From NCBI GenBank assembly GCA_027064005.1, contig JAMOQM010000091.1, positions 1 through 41,635 of the forward strand: a stretch of DNA of 41,635 nucleotides, written 5' to 3'. Numbering within the stretch: the first letter of the stretch is position 1; every line of letters starts with the position of its first letter. The notes under the pieces were generated by a model that searched no databases, was not told the DNA's origin, and saw only the letters and a list, made by a program, of their open reading frames with translations. Below are positions 7,760 to 17,554 of the stretch, piece after piece. This stretch comes from Candidatus Cloacimonadota bacterium (GTDB lineage Bacteria > Cloacimonadota > Cloacimonadia > Cloacimonadales > JAMOQM01). Both the position numbers and the translations under genes were made by a program.

Positions 7760-8706
7760 TATTTATCCTTCAATAAGTATTTTGGAATAATTCCAAATTT
7801 CTTAGGAATTATACCTCTAGGTCTCAAAATCATTGTTAAAATCATCATTACCCCAAATACAAGATATCTATAAGTATTAAAATCTCTAAATATTTCAGGT
7901 AATACAAACATAAGGAATGTTCCTAATAACACACCGGGAATTGATGACATTCCTCCTACAATTACGATCGTGAAAAACAAAATTGATTGCATCAAATTAA
8001 ATGATTCCGGACTAATTACAGTATATTGGATAGCGAAAAGAACGCCGGCAATACTTGCAATTGAAGCTCCAAGTGCAAAAGCAAAAAGACGATAAAATCT
8101 CGTATTAATTCCAACACATTGAGCAGCCAAATTGTCCAATCTTAAATAATGAAAAGCTCTTCCAACTGCACTTGTTTCGAGATTCTTTATCATTATCAAA
8201 ATTAAAATCAGCACAAAAAAAGCGAGATAATAAACAGATAAATCGGAAGAAAATTCAAAACCAAAAAGGGAAGGTCTTTCAATACCAAAAATTCCATTTG
8301 GACCACCAGTAAGTCCAAAAACATTATTCTTGATTACTTGTTGGAAAATAATATTGAATCCTATTGTTACAACTAAAAGATAATCACCTCTCAGATGAAT
8401 AGTCGGCATTGCCATAAGAACGGAAATAATCGCCGAAATTAGCACTACGACCGGTATCGCCCATAATATAGGTATATTAAAAACGGTATTCATAATTGCT
8501 GAAATGTAGGCGCCTATACCAAAAAACATGGCATGTCCCATATCAAACATTCCGGCTTTTCCAAGTACAATATCCTGACTAAGAGCAACTATCGAATAGA
8601 TAATAAATGTCGTACCAATTGCTAACCAACTGGAATTAGAAAATAGCGGATAGATTAACAATATCCCCAAAAATACTAGATATTTGTATATTGCTGATTT
8701 TCTCAT
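7759..8706 (-). CDS. livM: Branched-chain amino acid ABC transporter permease LivM
   Basis: A 315-residue inner-membrane permease with about nine hydrophobic helices. The LivM family segments are visible: LGKAGMFDMGHAMFFGIGAY near residue 50, LRGDYLLVVTIGFNII near 105, FGLTGGPNGI near 130 and the cytoplasmic coupling region GRAFHYLRLDNLAAQCVGIN near 190. It forms the translocation pore with LivH. It is coupled to the upstream and downstream genes by one-base overlaps (TAATG) on both sides. Confidence 0.93.
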   Translation of the reverse strand: MRKSAIYKYLVFLGILLIYPLFSNSSWLAIGTTFIIYSIVALSQDIVLGKAGMFDMGHAMFFGIGAYISAIMNTVFNIPILWAIPVVVLISAIISVLMAMPTIHLRGDYLLVVTIGFNIIFQQVIKNNVFGLTGGPNGIFGIERPSLFGFEFSSDLSVYYLAFFVLILILIMIKNLETSAVGRAFHYLRLDNLAAQCVGINTRFYRLFAFALGASIASIAGVLFAIQYTVISPESFNLMQSILFFTIVIVGGMSSIPGVLLGTFLMFVLPEIFRDFNTYRYLVFGVMMILTMILRPRGIIPKKFGIIPKYLLKDK

Positions 8707-9608
8707 TATACTTTCTCCGCAACACGTTCACCGAGAATTCCGGTAGGTTTAAAGATAAGAATAAGAATCAATAATATGTATGTAAAGGCATCCGCCCAAG
8801 TACTTGAGATATATCCGGCAATTAAAGAGTTAAATAATCCTAAGAAAATACCACCAAGCATCGCACCCGGTATATTCCCGATTCCGCCGATAATAGCTGC
8901 AACAAAGGCACTTATTCCGTAATTCCAACCCATATTGAAAGTAATTCCACGATAGAACATTCCAAGGAACATCCCACCGACAGCACCTAAAGTTGATCCT
9001 AAAGCAAAAATTATGACAATAATTGCATCAACATTAATTCCCATTAACCTTGCAGCATCTTGATTAATTGCAGCTGCCCGAATTGCTCTACCGGTTCTTG
9101 TTTTATTCACCAAAATATATAATCCAATCATGATGAAGAACGATAACAGTAAAATCAATATTTGAATCAAACTGATAACCGAATCTCCAAAATGCCATAT
9201 TTTATTTGGAATAATATCTGCCGGATAATAGTGTGGATTAGGTCCCCAAATTAGCATAATCGCATTTTGAAAAACCATTCCTGCTCCTAAAGCTGAAACG
9301 ACTGCACTCAATCTTGGTGCCTTTCTTAATGGTCGATATGCAATTCTTTCCAGTAGGTAACCAATAATTGAGATAATAACAATCGTTATGATCAATGATA
9401 TTAAAATAGCAATTATTGAGTTCGAAAAGGAACTAACTACGGTCGTATAGATTGTTAATCCTACAAAAGCTGAAAGTGCAACCAAATCACCATGAGCAAA
9501 ATTGATAAACTTCATTGTTCCGTAAACCATAGTATAGCCTAAAGCTATGAGAGCAAAAATGCTCCCAATAGTTAGACCATTAATAACTTGTTGTATAAAA
9601 ATATACAT
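8706..9608 (-). CDS. livH: Branched-chain amino acid ABC transporter permease LivH
   Basis: A 300-residue inner-membrane permease with about eight helices. Typical LivH wording is visible: QQVINGLTIGSIFALIALGY at the N-terminus, GTMKFINFAHGD, RPLRKAPRLSAVVSALG near 95, GRAIRAAAINQDAARLMGIN near 170 and GISAFVAAIIGGIGNIPGAM near 230. It starts with ATG after AAGGTG, nine bases after the livK stop, and overlaps livM by one base. Confidence 0.94.
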   Translation of the reverse strand: MYIFIQQVINGLTIGSIFALIALGYTMVYGTMKFINFAHGDLVALSAFVGLTIYTTVVSSFSNSIIAILISLIITIVIISIIGYLLERIAYRPLRKAPRLSAVVSALGAGMVFQNAIMLIWGPNPHYYPADIIPNKIWHFGDSVISLIQILILLLSFFIMIGLYILVNKTRTGRAIRAAAINQDAARLMGINVDAIIVIIFALGSTLGAVGGMFLGMFYRGITFNMGWNYGISAFVAAIIGGIGNIPGAMLGGIFLGLFNSLIAGYISSTWADAFTYILLILILIFKPTGILGERVAEKV

Positions 9609-9617
9609 TACAACACC

Positions 9618-10748
9618 TTATTTACTGATTACTTTATAAGAATTGTCCGGTTGAATTTCATAAGCAAAATATGAACTTCCAATTCTTTCACCTTTTTTAT
9701 CCCACGACAAAGGACCTGTAAATCCGGGGAAAGGTTTTTTCATATTATGAAGGAAATCTGCAATAACTTTGGTATCTAAAGAATTTGTTTGTTCAGCAGC
9801 ATACATAATAGCACGAAGTCCGTCAACATTCAAAATAGTCCAAATACTGGGAATTTTCATTCCGTATTTTTTTTCATAATCAGCTAAGAATTTTTTAGCA
9901 TCGTCATATGGTAATAATGATGGAGTTGGAACATTAATCAAATAAGAACCTGAAGCGGCAGAACCTGCCAATTTTACAAAATCAACATTATCGTTTGCGT
10001 CACCACCATAAAAATCAGCTTTAATATCCAACTGAACTTGTTGAGATCTCAACAATCCACCATCAGAATAATAGCCACTGAAATAAATTACATCCGGATG
10101 AAGTGATTTTATTTTAGTAAGAATCGGAGTAAAATTTTGGTTTCCCGCTTTAATTTTACCATAATAAACCACATCTCCACCTAATTTCTCAATTTCTTTT
10201 TTTACAGCATCTCCTAAACCTACAGCAAAACTTGAATAGTCGGAAAGAATAGCTACTTTTTTATAATGCCTTTGATTGATAAAATGATTTGCAGTAAAAA
10301 TAGCTTCAGCACTATTTGGATTTGAATTCCTAAAGAATGTCCAATAAGCATGTTTTGTCAAAGCATCGCTGGTACCATCACTAGTTTGAAGCACTCCCGC
10401 TTTATAATACATTTTTTGCGGAGCAGCAGCACAAGTTGAAGTGTAAGAACCTATTACAGCCATTACTTTTTTATTAATGAGATTCTTTGCAGCGAAAGCA
10501 GCTTTGACTGCTGTTCCTTCATCATCTTCACTAATGACTTCAATTTTGTTACCAAGTAATCCACCTTGAGCATTTTTTTGTTCAACAATAAGTCTTACAG
10601 CTTGGTCAATCCCTTGACCTTCATTTGCATATTTACCGGTGATAGGTGCTTGAACTCCGATTTTAACAACTTTGGCATTAAGTCCAATTGGGATAATTAG
10701 TGCCAAAACCATTAACAACATTAAACTTCCAGTAATCTTTTTTTTCAT
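9618..10748 (-). CDS. livK: Branched-chain amino acid ABC transporter substrate-binding protein LivK
   Basis: A 376-residue exported type I periplasmic binding protein. The signal peptide covers about residues 1-25 (hydrophobic LMLLMVLALIIPIGLNA). The mature protein begins KVVKIGVQAPITGKYANEGQ, typical of LivJ/LivK. AVIGSYTSTCAAAPQKMYY includes the usual ligand-contact serine/threonine cluster, and KKVAILSDYSSFAVGL marks the second lobe. There is no lipobox, consistent with a free periplasmic protein. It is first in the operon with a strong AGGAGG site, fitting higher expression of the binding protein. Substrate specificity within the leucine/isoleucine/valine/amide group cannot be read from sequence. 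Confidence 0.93.
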   Translation of the reverse strand: MKKKITGSLMLLMVLALIIPIGLNAKVVKIGVQAPITGKYANEGQGIDQAVRLIVEQKNAQGGLLGNKIEVISEDDEGTAVKAAFAAKNLINKKVMAVIGSYTSTCAAAPQKMYYKAGVLQTSDGTSDALTKHAYWTFFRNSNPNSAEAIFTANHFINQRHYKKVAILSDYSSFAVGLGDAVKKEIEKLGGDVVYYGKIKAGNQNFTPILTKIKSLHPDVIYFSGYYSDGGLLRSQQVQLDIKADFYGGDANDNVDFVKLAGSAASGSYLINVPTPSLLPYDDAKKFLADYEKKYGMKIPSIWTILNVDGLRAIMYAAEQTNSLDTKVIADFLHNMKKPFPGFTGPLSWDKKGERIGSSYFAYEIQPDNSYKVISK

Positions 10749-10800
10749 TCGATCCTCCTAAATTTTTATTAAAACAAAAAATGACTTTATTTTAAATCTA

Positions 10801-10806
10801 TGTCAA
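10801..10806 (-). promoter_or_regulatory. Candidate -35 element TTGACA of the liv operon
   Basis: A perfect TTGACA on the minus strand lies 52 bases before the livK ATG. The hexamer 17 bases downstream is CATTTT, a poor -10. The rest of the 10749-11038 gap is very AT-rich and otherwise shows only the terminator of the RND operon. Confidence 0.35.
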
Positions 10807-10984
10807 TTGTTTTATTTCAGATTAATTATATTTTTTGTTAATTATTTAGAACGTCAAATATATTGAATTATTTCAGAATTACTTAACTTCCTGGTACATA
10901 TTGATTTAATATATAAATATTAGCGATAAATAGTCTGTTATTAATTTGTAATTTAATTTTCTTTTTTTTATTTATTTCCTTCAT

Positions 10985-11023
10985 TATAAAAAAAAGAGGA
11001 ATCTTCTTACGAAAATTCCTCTT
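10985..11023 (-). terminator. Terminator of the padR-RND operon
   Basis: AAGAGGAAT (10994-11002) and ATTCCTCTT (11015-11023) form a perfect 9-bp stem with a 12-base loop. On the minus strand it is followed by eight T. It lies 15 bases after the RND pump stop. Confidence 0.85.
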
Positions 11024-11038
11024 AAATTTATTATCTGC

Positions 11039-14000
11039 TTATTCTTCTTTTGCGTCATCCTGAGCCATAGCTTCTTCAAAAGAAATATGTGTTTTGAATC
11101 TGGTAATACCCAATCTTCCGAATAATGAATCCACTAAAGAATAAATTACGGGAATAACAACTAATGTTAATATCGTAGCAAAAGCTAATCCGAACGAGAT
11201 ACTTACAGCCATTGGCTTCCAATCTTGGGTAGCCGTTGAGGTTGAAATAATCATTGGAACCATCCCAAATATTGTAGTAATAGTAGTTAGCAAAATAGGA
11301 CGTAATCTTGTTACTCCGGCATTAATTAATGAATGCCAACGATCCATTCCCAATTCCCTTTCCTTATTGACAAAATCAACCAGAACTAAGGAATCATTAA
11401 CGACAACTCCTGCCAATGCGACCACGGAAATCATTGTATTTAGGGAAAATGGAAGTCGTGTAACTAATAATCCGAAAATAACTCCAATAAACGAAAATGG
11501 AATTGTTAACATTACAATTAGAGGTTGGACATAGGATTTAAATTGTGTTGCTAAAATTGCAAATACCAAAAATAAAGCAACGATAAAAGCATACATTAAT
11601 GAAGTGTACGATTTTTTCTGTTCTTCAGCCTGTCCACCATTTTCTAAAATATAACCGGGAAATTTTTTCTCAAAATTAGCCAGTTTACCATCTATTTTTT
11701 TGATTTTATTTCCAAAAAGAATATTTTTTACATTATTGGGAGTTTGAGTAATAGTTCTTCCGTTATCTTGATAATTAGAGACATCAGCAGTAATGGTAAC
11801 AATTCTTTTCCTATCTCGATGAACTATTTCAGCGATACCATCTACTTGTTTTAATTCCGCCAAATCTTTGAGAGGAACTAAATTCCCTGTTCTAGTCCTA
11901 ATTTTTAGATTTGCAAGTTCAGAGAGATTATCAATATTATCAGGCTTTTCTTTCACAATGATATCGTATTCATCCAAATCTCCACCTCTAAAAGTAGAAA
12001 CCGTTGAACCGTAAAGAGCTGTTCTGACAGCTGAAGAAATTTGAGCGGTAGTTATTCCATAAATACCTAATTGTTCATAATTTGGAATAATCCTCAATTC
12101 ATCTTTTCCTTTTGAATAAGTACTCGAAATATCCGTAACTCCCGGTATTTTCTCTAATACTTTTTCTAAATAATCGCTAATTTCCTTCAAAGTAGTTAAT
12201 TTATTCCCCTTTACCCGAAGTTCAACATCTTCGCCGGTAGGAGGACCGCTTTTTGTTAATTTAAATTTATAGGAAGTAATTTCAGGGATTGTATTCATAA
12301 ATTTCCGAAGTGAATTTTTTATTTCATCTAAAGGATATTTCATTTCATCAGCATCGATAAAATCCATTCGGATTTCGGCGTTTGAACTGGCTTCTTCCCA
12401 TCGATGTCTAAGAATCATACTTCCCACAGTTGTTACAATAGACTCTATATCGTGCCTTTCTTTCATTGTTTCCAAATGATTTTCAATTCTTGTTACAACC
12501 TCATTTGTTTTATCTAACTCAGTTCCAATTGGTGTTGTTAGTTGTAATTTCAGTGTTTTAGGAGTGTGTTGGGGAAAAAATTGTAAAGGTATCAATTGAA
12601 AAACTATAACCATTCCACTGAGAATCAAAGCAAAAATCACGGAAAGAACGGTAATGATTCTATGCTTAAGTGCAACTTTGATTATTTTTCGATAACCATT
12701 TGTTATTTTAATTTGAATCGGAGAAATTTTATGTGTTTTAACATTTATCGGTTTTGCCATTTCAGAAACATGAGACGGTAAAATAAAAAGTGCTTCAAAC
12801 AAAGATGCTGCCAAAGCTATTGAGACAACAATCGGGAAAAAATGCATAAATTTTCCCATCATTCCCGACATCATCAACATTGGAATAAAGGCGGCAATCG
12901 TGGTCAAAACAGCAGCAATAACCGGCCACATAATTTCTTCAGCACCTTTGATAGTCGCTTCTTTTGGTGAAAATCCCATTTCTAAATATCGATGTACGTT
13001 TTCCAAAACAACAATTGCATCATCTACTATCATTCCCAAAACTAGAATTAGAGCAAAAAGACTGAGATTATTAATAGTGATATCAAAAGCATTCATAATG
13101 ATAAAAGCTAATAAAAAACTGAAAGGTATCCCCCACGCAGCAAGAATAGCATTTCGCCATCCAATGAAAATCCATAATGAGAAAAATACTAAAATAATTC
13201 CCAGAACAGCATTACTTCCGAGGACTTTCATGCTTTTGCTAACTTCAATTGAGCCATCATTTCTCACAACAGCTCTAACACCGGGATTATTCTTTGCAAA
13301 AGCTTTCACTTCTTTTCTAACATCTTTGATAACATCAATAATATTACCGTCAACGTCTTTATAAACAAAGATATTCACCGATTTTTTACCATCTAATTTT
13401 GAAATAACATTCTGTTCTTCGAGAGTATCTTTTACAGTGGCAACATCACTTAATTTTACTGAATTTCCAAGATTGTCAGTGCTTATAATTAGATGACCGA
13501 TATCATCAACTTTATTAAATTCTCCAACAGTTCTTACTAAAAATTCTGCTGACCCGTATTTGATTGTTCCGTTTGGATAATTATTATTTCGCATTCTGAT
13601 TGCATTTGAAATATCATCTAAGGTCAATCCGTAAGCTTCTAATTTTTTAAGATCACCTTCCACCCAAATTTGTCGTTCACGAGTTCCTGAAACATCGGTT
13701 TTTGAAACGTGATCAATATCTAAGAGGCGGTCTTTCAAATCATCAGCAATATTTCTTAAGGAATTTTCTGAAAAATCACCGGAAATCGCCACATCGCAAA
13801 TTTCATTAATTTCTCTCATATTTAATCTGATAGCAACCGGATCCATGGCATCTTCGGGAAGGTCTTTAACTTTATTAAGTTCGGAGTTAAGATTATCCCA
13901 ACAATCGTCGGGATTTGCGTTCGGTTTGAAATTTACAGAAATTGTAGCTTTTCCTTCTGTACAGGTAGATTCAATATAATCCAAATCATCGACATCCGAG

Positions 14001-14212
14001 ATTTCATCTTCTATTTTTTTAACAATTTGCTTCTCAATTTCAGAAGGAGTTACGCCCGGGTAAGCAACAACGATGATTGCACTTCCAAAATCAACCGGCG
14101 GCATTTCTTCTTTAGGCATATTGAATACTGTGAAAACTCCAAAAACAATTACTAAAATCATGATAAGATTTATAAGAACGGAATTGTTTACAGATAGTTT
14201 TATTATAGACAT
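11039..14212 (-). CDS. RND-family efflux pump inner-membrane transporter, HAE1/AcrB-like
   Basis: 1057 residues, the normal length for an RND pump. It has the twofold-repeated layout: a first helix at residues 10-30, a large periplasmic loop, a helix block with GMIVDDAIVVLENVHRYLEM near residue 400 (the paired Asp of the proton relay in helix 4), then a second periplasmic loop and a second block with GVVVNDSLVLVDFVN near 950. It exports hydrophobic drugs, detergents or lipids from the periplasm or inner membrane through the fusion protein and TolC partner encoded just upstream. The C-terminal tail after the last helix is short and acidic. GGAG lies six bases before the ATG, 11 bases after the fusion-protein stop. 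The substrate is not predictable. Confidence 0.95.
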   Translation of the reverse strand: MSIIKLSVNNSVLINLIMILVIVFGVFTVFNMPKEEMPPVDFGSAIIVVAYPGVTPSEIEKQIVKKIEDEISDVDDLDYIESTCTEGKATISVNFKPNANPDDCWDNLNSELNKVKDLPEDAMDPVAIRLNMREINEICDVAISGDFSENSLRNIADDLKDRLLDIDHVSKTDVSGTRERQIWVEGDLKKLEAYGLTLDDISNAIRMRNNNYPNGTIKYGSAEFLVRTVGEFNKVDDIGHLIISTDNLGNSVKLSDVATVKDTLEEQNVISKLDGKKSVNIFVYKDVDGNIIDVIKDVRKEVKAFAKNNPGVRAVVRNDGSIEVSKSMKVLGSNAVLGIILVFFSLWIFIGWRNAILAAWGIPFSFLLAFIIMNAFDITINNLSLFALILVLGMIVDDAIVVLENVHRYLEMGFSPKEATIKGAEEIMWPVIAAVLTTIAAFIPMLMMSGMMGKFMHFFPIVVSIALAASLFEALFILPSHVSEMAKPINVKTHKISPIQIKITNGYRKIIKVALKHRIITVLSVIFALILSGMVIVFQLIPLQFFPQHTPKTLKLQLTTPIGTELDKTNEVVTRIENHLETMKERHDIESIVTTVGSMILRHRWEEASSNAEIRMDFIDADEMKYPLDEIKNSLRKFMNTIPEITSYKFKLTKSGPPTGEDVELRVKGNKLTTLKEISDYLEKVLEKIPGVTDISSTYSKGKDELRIIPNYEQLGIYGITTAQISSAVRTALYGSTVSTFRGGDLDEYDIIVKEKPDNIDNLSELANLKIRTRTGNLVPLKDLAELKQVDGIAEIVHRDRKRIVTITADVSNYQDNGRTITQTPNNVKNILFGNKIKKIDGKLANFEKKFPGYILENGGQAEEQKKSYTSLMYAFIVALFLVFAILATQFKSYVQPLIVMLTIPFSFIGVIFGLLVTRLPFSLNTMISVVALAGVVVNDSLVLVDFVNKERELGMDRWHSLINAGVTRLRPILLTTITTIFGMVPMIISTSTATQDWKPMAVSISFGLAFATILTLVVIPVIYSLVDSLFGRLGITRFKTHISFEEAMAQDDAKEE

Positions 14213-14223
14213 TTTAAACTCCG

Positions 14224-15303
14224 TTATTTTTGATTAATCTTAAGTTTGGTTCCGTTTTCGATATCATCCGTACCTGAAACGATTACTTTATCGCCAAAAT
14301 GAATTCCGGATTTAACAACAACCTTGTTATCTATAACTTTTTGGATTTTAATTTCTTTTTTAACGGCAATATTCTTATCGGAAGCGATAAAGACGTAATG
14401 TGTATCATAGTATCTTGCAACCGCATCTACCGGCAAAATGATTACGTTATTATGACTAATTGTATGGATTGTGGCATCAACAACCATACCCGGCAGTAAT
14501 TTTTCATCATTATTATTGATTTCAATTTCAATAGGATAGAAATTTTTTTGCGGAATTAAATCCTTTCCAACACCGATAATTTTCCCTGATAAAGTAAGAT
14601 TTAAAGGTTTATAAAAAACATCGACTTTATTTCCTTTTTTAATATTGATTACATCTTTTTCAGAAACTCCAAGTGATAATTTCAGTTTTTTTGTTTGAAC
14701 TATTCTGCAAATTTCTTGTCCGGGATTTATATGCTGACCATCAATAACAGGGAGATAGGAAATATATCCTGAAATTGGGGCAATAAATATGGAATTGTTA
14801 TAATTTCTTTGGGCTGTTTCCAAACCGGATTTTGCCATTTCCAAAGCGGATTTTGCATTATTCCAATTGCTTAAAGTTTGATTGTATTCCGAAAATGATA
14901 TTGATTTATCTTTAAACATTTTTTCCGCAGCATTTTTTGATTTTGTTGCAACCTCAAAATTGAACTTACTTGATTTCAGAGAAGCTTTTGCTTGATTTAA
15001 TCTGAGAATAAAATCATTTTCACGTAATTTACCCAAAGAATCTCCTTTAGAAATATAATCACCGAGATTTTTATTTATCTTCGCTATATTTCCCGAAACT
15101 TCCGAAATTAAATCTACTCGGTTCACACTTTTCAATCTTCCGCTGATTTTAACAAAATCCGTAATTGATTGAGGTTGAATATTTTCGATAAAAACCGAAG
15201 TTGGTTTATCACTTTTTTTATTTGGTCTTCGTTTGGATTTATTACATCCAAATGTAGTTAAAACACCAATTATCATTAGAATAGGAATTATTCTTCCTCT
15301 CAT
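14224..15303 (-). CDS. RND efflux membrane fusion protein, lipoprotein
   Basis: 359 residues. The N-terminus MRGRIIPILMIIGVLTTFGC is a lipoprotein-type signal with the lipid-anchor Cys at 20, although Phe at -2 makes the lipobox imperfect. Then come a barrel-sandwich/lipoyl half motif (VDLISEVSGNIAKINKNLGD near 65), an alpha-helical hairpin (about 95-165), the returning lipoyl half (NSIFIAPISGYISYLPVIDG) and a beta-barrel plus membrane-proximal domain (LLPGMVVDATI). It links the pump to the outer-membrane channel. It overlaps the tolC-like gene by four bases (ATGA). Confidence 0.92.
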   Translation of the reverse strand: MRGRIIPILMIIGVLTTFGCNKSKRRPNKKSDKPTSVFIENIQPQSITDFVKISGRLKSVNRVDLISEVSGNIAKINKNLGDYISKGDSLGKLRENDFILRLNQAKASLKSSKFNFEVATKSKNAAEKMFKDKSISFSEYNQTLSNWNNAKSALEMAKSGLETAQRNYNNSIFIAPISGYISYLPVIDGQHINPGQEICRIVQTKKLKLSLGVSEKDVINIKKGNKVDVFYKPLNLTLSGKIIGVGKDLIPQKNFYPIEIEINNNDEKLLPGMVVDATIHTISHNNVIILPVDAVARYYDTHYVFIASDKNIAVKKEIKIQKVIDNKVVVKSGIHFGDKVIVSGTDDIENGTKLKINQK

Positions 15304-16646
15304 TTTCCCTCCGTTTTCTTAAATAATATTTTAGATATTTTTGTGAAATTTTCAACACCAACTTGAAATTTTAAATTGTTCTTAGCTTCTAAAAACGAAT
15401 AAATCGAATTTGTATATTGGTTCAAAGCATTGAAATACATAACCTGAGTATCCATCAAATCTGTTAAAGAAACCAAATCATTTTGATATCTCGTTTCCAT
15501 TTGTTTATAAGTTTCCGAAGCCAAATCTTTTGCTAAAGAAGAAGATTCTATTGTTTTTGCCGCTAAATATAAATTTTGTAATGAAGATTGAATTCCAAGA
15601 TTCAATTGTGATTGAAAATTTTTCAAATCATACTCAGATTTTTTTAATTTATGTTTGCTATCTTTTACACCTAAACCGTTGTCAAATATTGGAAATATCG
15701 GTATTGACGATGACAACGCAATCGTACTGCTTTTTGAGTAACTATCATCAGGATCAATAGATTCAGTCCAATTCTTTGAATAAGAAAGATTCAAGTTAGG
15801 AAGAAAATTACCGTAACTCATCAAAAGGGATTTCTTTTGAATTTCTTTATTTAAGATAGAAATTTTAAAATTAGGATTATATTTTTCAGCTATATTCAGA
15901 AGTTGTCTATGAATATTTTCATTACTCATAATTTGAGAATATTTAGCTATTCCGGATTTTACTTCTTCTAAATTAATTTTTTTCAAAGTAATATCTTGAT
16001 AAGTTCCGATAGAATTTTGTAAGTCTAAAACTGATAGATTATAGGCATTTGTTAATTGGATAAATACAATATTTTTGTTGGCTTTAGCTGTTTGTGCTTT
16101 CAAATAATCTGCCTTCGAAATAATACTTCTTTCAAATTTCAATTTAGAAATTTCAAGATGCTTTGCTGATGATTCCAAATCCAATTTGGCATTTTCTTTT
16201 TTGGACAACAATTCCAAACATTTGTAATACTTAGATTCAACATCATTTAATAATGATTGTCTTTTAAGCTTTAATTGTTGTTTAGAAATTTTTTCCGCAT
16301 CAGATTGGATTTTTGCACCCAACCAAATTTTCCCGCCATTAAATATCGGTTGTGTAATCGTAGCATTAACGGAGATATTTCTATCTTGCAAATCGTCAGA
16401 ATTTACACCGGGCATTATAGGTTTTGGGTCTGAATTTGACACATTCCCCGAAACAGAAGCCGATGGTAATAAATTAAGATAGGCTTTTTCTTTTGAAATC
16501 GTACTACTCTTCAAATTTTCTTTTGCAGATAATAATGAATTGTTGTTATTCAAAGCCATTTTTTTTGCTTTATCAAGTGATAATTCCAAAGCAAAAATAT
16601 TAATCGAAATTAATATCATCATCAATATGATTATATTTTTTTTCAT
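15300..16646 (-). CDS. TolC-family outer membrane efflux protein
   Basis: 448 residues with a signal peptide (MKKNIIILMMILISINIFA). It shows the internally duplicated TolC layout: two halves rich in long coiled helices with ALNNNNSLLSAKENL near 30 and a matching segment near 260, each followed by beta-strand segments (SASVSGNVSNSDP and NLNLSYSKNW). It forms the trimeric channel through the outer membrane for the pump encoded downstream. The padR gene overlaps it by one base (TAATG) with GGAGG upstream, so the regulator and channel are translationally coupled. Confidence 0.92.
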   Translation of the reverse strand: MKKNIIILMMILISINIFALELSLDKAKKMALNNNNSLLSAKENLKSSTISKEKAYLNLLPSASVSGNVSNSDPKPIMPGVNSDDLQDRNISVNATITQPIFNGGKIWLGAKIQSDAEKISKQQLKLKRQSLLNDVESKYYKCLELLSKKENAKLDLESSAKHLEISKLKFERSIISKADYLKAQTAKANKNIVFIQLTNAYNLSVLDLQNSIGTYQDITLKKINLEEVKSGIAKYSQIMSNENIHRQLLNIAEKYNPNFKISILNKEIQKKSLLMSYGNFLPNLNLSYSKNWTESIDPDDSYSKSSTIALSSSIPIFPIFDNGLGVKDSKHKLKKSEYDLKNFQSQLNLGIQSSLQNLYLAAKTIESSSLAKDLASETYKQMETRYQNDLVSLTDLMDTQVMYFNALNQYTNSIYSFLEAKNNLKFQVGVENFTKISKILFKKTEGK

Positions 16647-17236
16647 TAAATTTCCTCCTCATTTGACAAAAACCGTTTTTCACCTTTTCCCTTCTCCAAA
16701 TCATCTAGAATATTTTGAACTGTAATCATTTCATTTTCAATCATCATTTTTACCATTTCTAATATTCTAAAAGCATAAAAAGGTAGGTTTAAATCTCCAG
16801 TTTCATTTTCCCCAATACGTTCTGTTTGCTTTTCAATAAACATTTTTTTACGTAACTTCATCGTTTTTAATCTTTTTTCTAAAGCTTCTTTAAAAGTATT
16901 TCTTGTTACAGCCCCATCAATAATCCACAACAAAGCCCAAAAGCCCGTTGTCTTTTCAGAATTAGCTAAAATATTTTCCTTTATTTTAGATTTGAATTCA
17001 CGCTGACCTTCCTCGGTAATTGTATATACTTTCTTTTGAGGAAGATTTTTTTGAGAAACCATTTCTCCGGCAATAAGTCCTTCACTTTCCAGCTTTTTTA
17101 AAGATTTATAAATAGAAGCTTTTTTTATTCCTCTAAGAATATGAAATCTTCGCTCTTCCACCTTTTGTGAAATTTGATATCCATACATTGGTTTTTCAAA
17201 AATAAAACCAAGCACAAACAAATCAATTATCGGCAT
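16646..17236 (-). CDS. PadR-family transcriptional regulator of the efflux operon
   Basis: 196 residues from the ATG at 17236 (MPIIDLFVLGFIFEKPMYGY), chosen because AGGAGG lies four bases upstream; an open extension to 17275 has no such site. The N-terminal winged helix (residues 1-85) has the PadR hallmarks YGYQI, IKKASIYKSLKKLESEGLI and KKVYTITEEGQREF. A C-terminal helical part (about 90-180) serves dimerisation and ligand response. PadR proteins usually repress drug-efflux genes and their own gene. Being the first gene of the RND operon, with a palindrome in its promoter, fits autorepression relieved by a toxic compound. Confidence 0.9.
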   Translation of the reverse strand: MPIIDLFVLGFIFEKPMYGYQISQKVEERRFHILRGIKKASIYKSLKKLESEGLIAGEMVSQKNLPQKKVYTITEEGQREFKSKIKENILANSEKTTGFWALLWIIDGAVTRNTFKEALEKRLKTMKLRKKMFIEKQTERIGENETGDLNLPFYAFRILEMVKMMIENEMITVQNILDDLEKGKGEKRFLSNEEEI

Positions 17237-17289
17237 AAAACCTCCTATAACTATTTCCAATATTATCCATATCACTATTATTTTTTTTC

Positions 17290-17318
17290 ATAGTTTCTTG
17301 GAGACTATATACTGTCAA
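17290..17318 (-). promoter_or_regulatory. Promoter with palindromic operator candidate for the padR-RND operon
   Basis: TTGACA (17318-17313, minus) is followed after four bases by an imperfect 19-bp palindrome, ATAGT-n-TC-nnn-GA-n-ACTAT (17290-17308). The palindrome fills the spacer and the -10 region, where PadR proteins typically bind. The -10 itself is weak (AACTAT at 17 bases). The rest of the 17237-17554 gap shows nothing else apart from the nfu -10. Confidence 0.45.
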
Positions 17319-17509
17319 TTTTTTTCTTTTTTATAAAAGCAAATAGTGTCTAAATAAGCGTTCGTTAATCAAGACAAGTTATAAACAAAAATCCTTCTAA
17401 ATATATTTATTTTTGAGAGAAATCGAGATTACATAAAAATCATTAAAATTGGGAAACAAACAAAACGCCATAATTTTGCTAAATAATTTTTGTTTACAAC
17501 AAATTAGGT

Positions 17510-17515
17510 TATAAT
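17510..17515 (+). promoter_or_regulatory. Candidate -10 element TATAAT upstream of nfu
   Basis: A perfect TATAAT lies 39 bases before the nfu ATG. No clear -35 is placed 16-18 bases upstream; the region there is T-rich (TTTTTG). Confidence 0.4.
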
Positions 17516-17554
17516 ATTTACGTTCTCATTATCAAAAAATAGCATGGAGGAAAA

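Noticed and set aside
12900-13364. 154-codon plus-strand open frame inside the RND pump gene
   Set aside because: It lies antisense to a strongly conserved transporter region including the helix 4 Asp pair, has no ribosome site and reads as low-quality protein.
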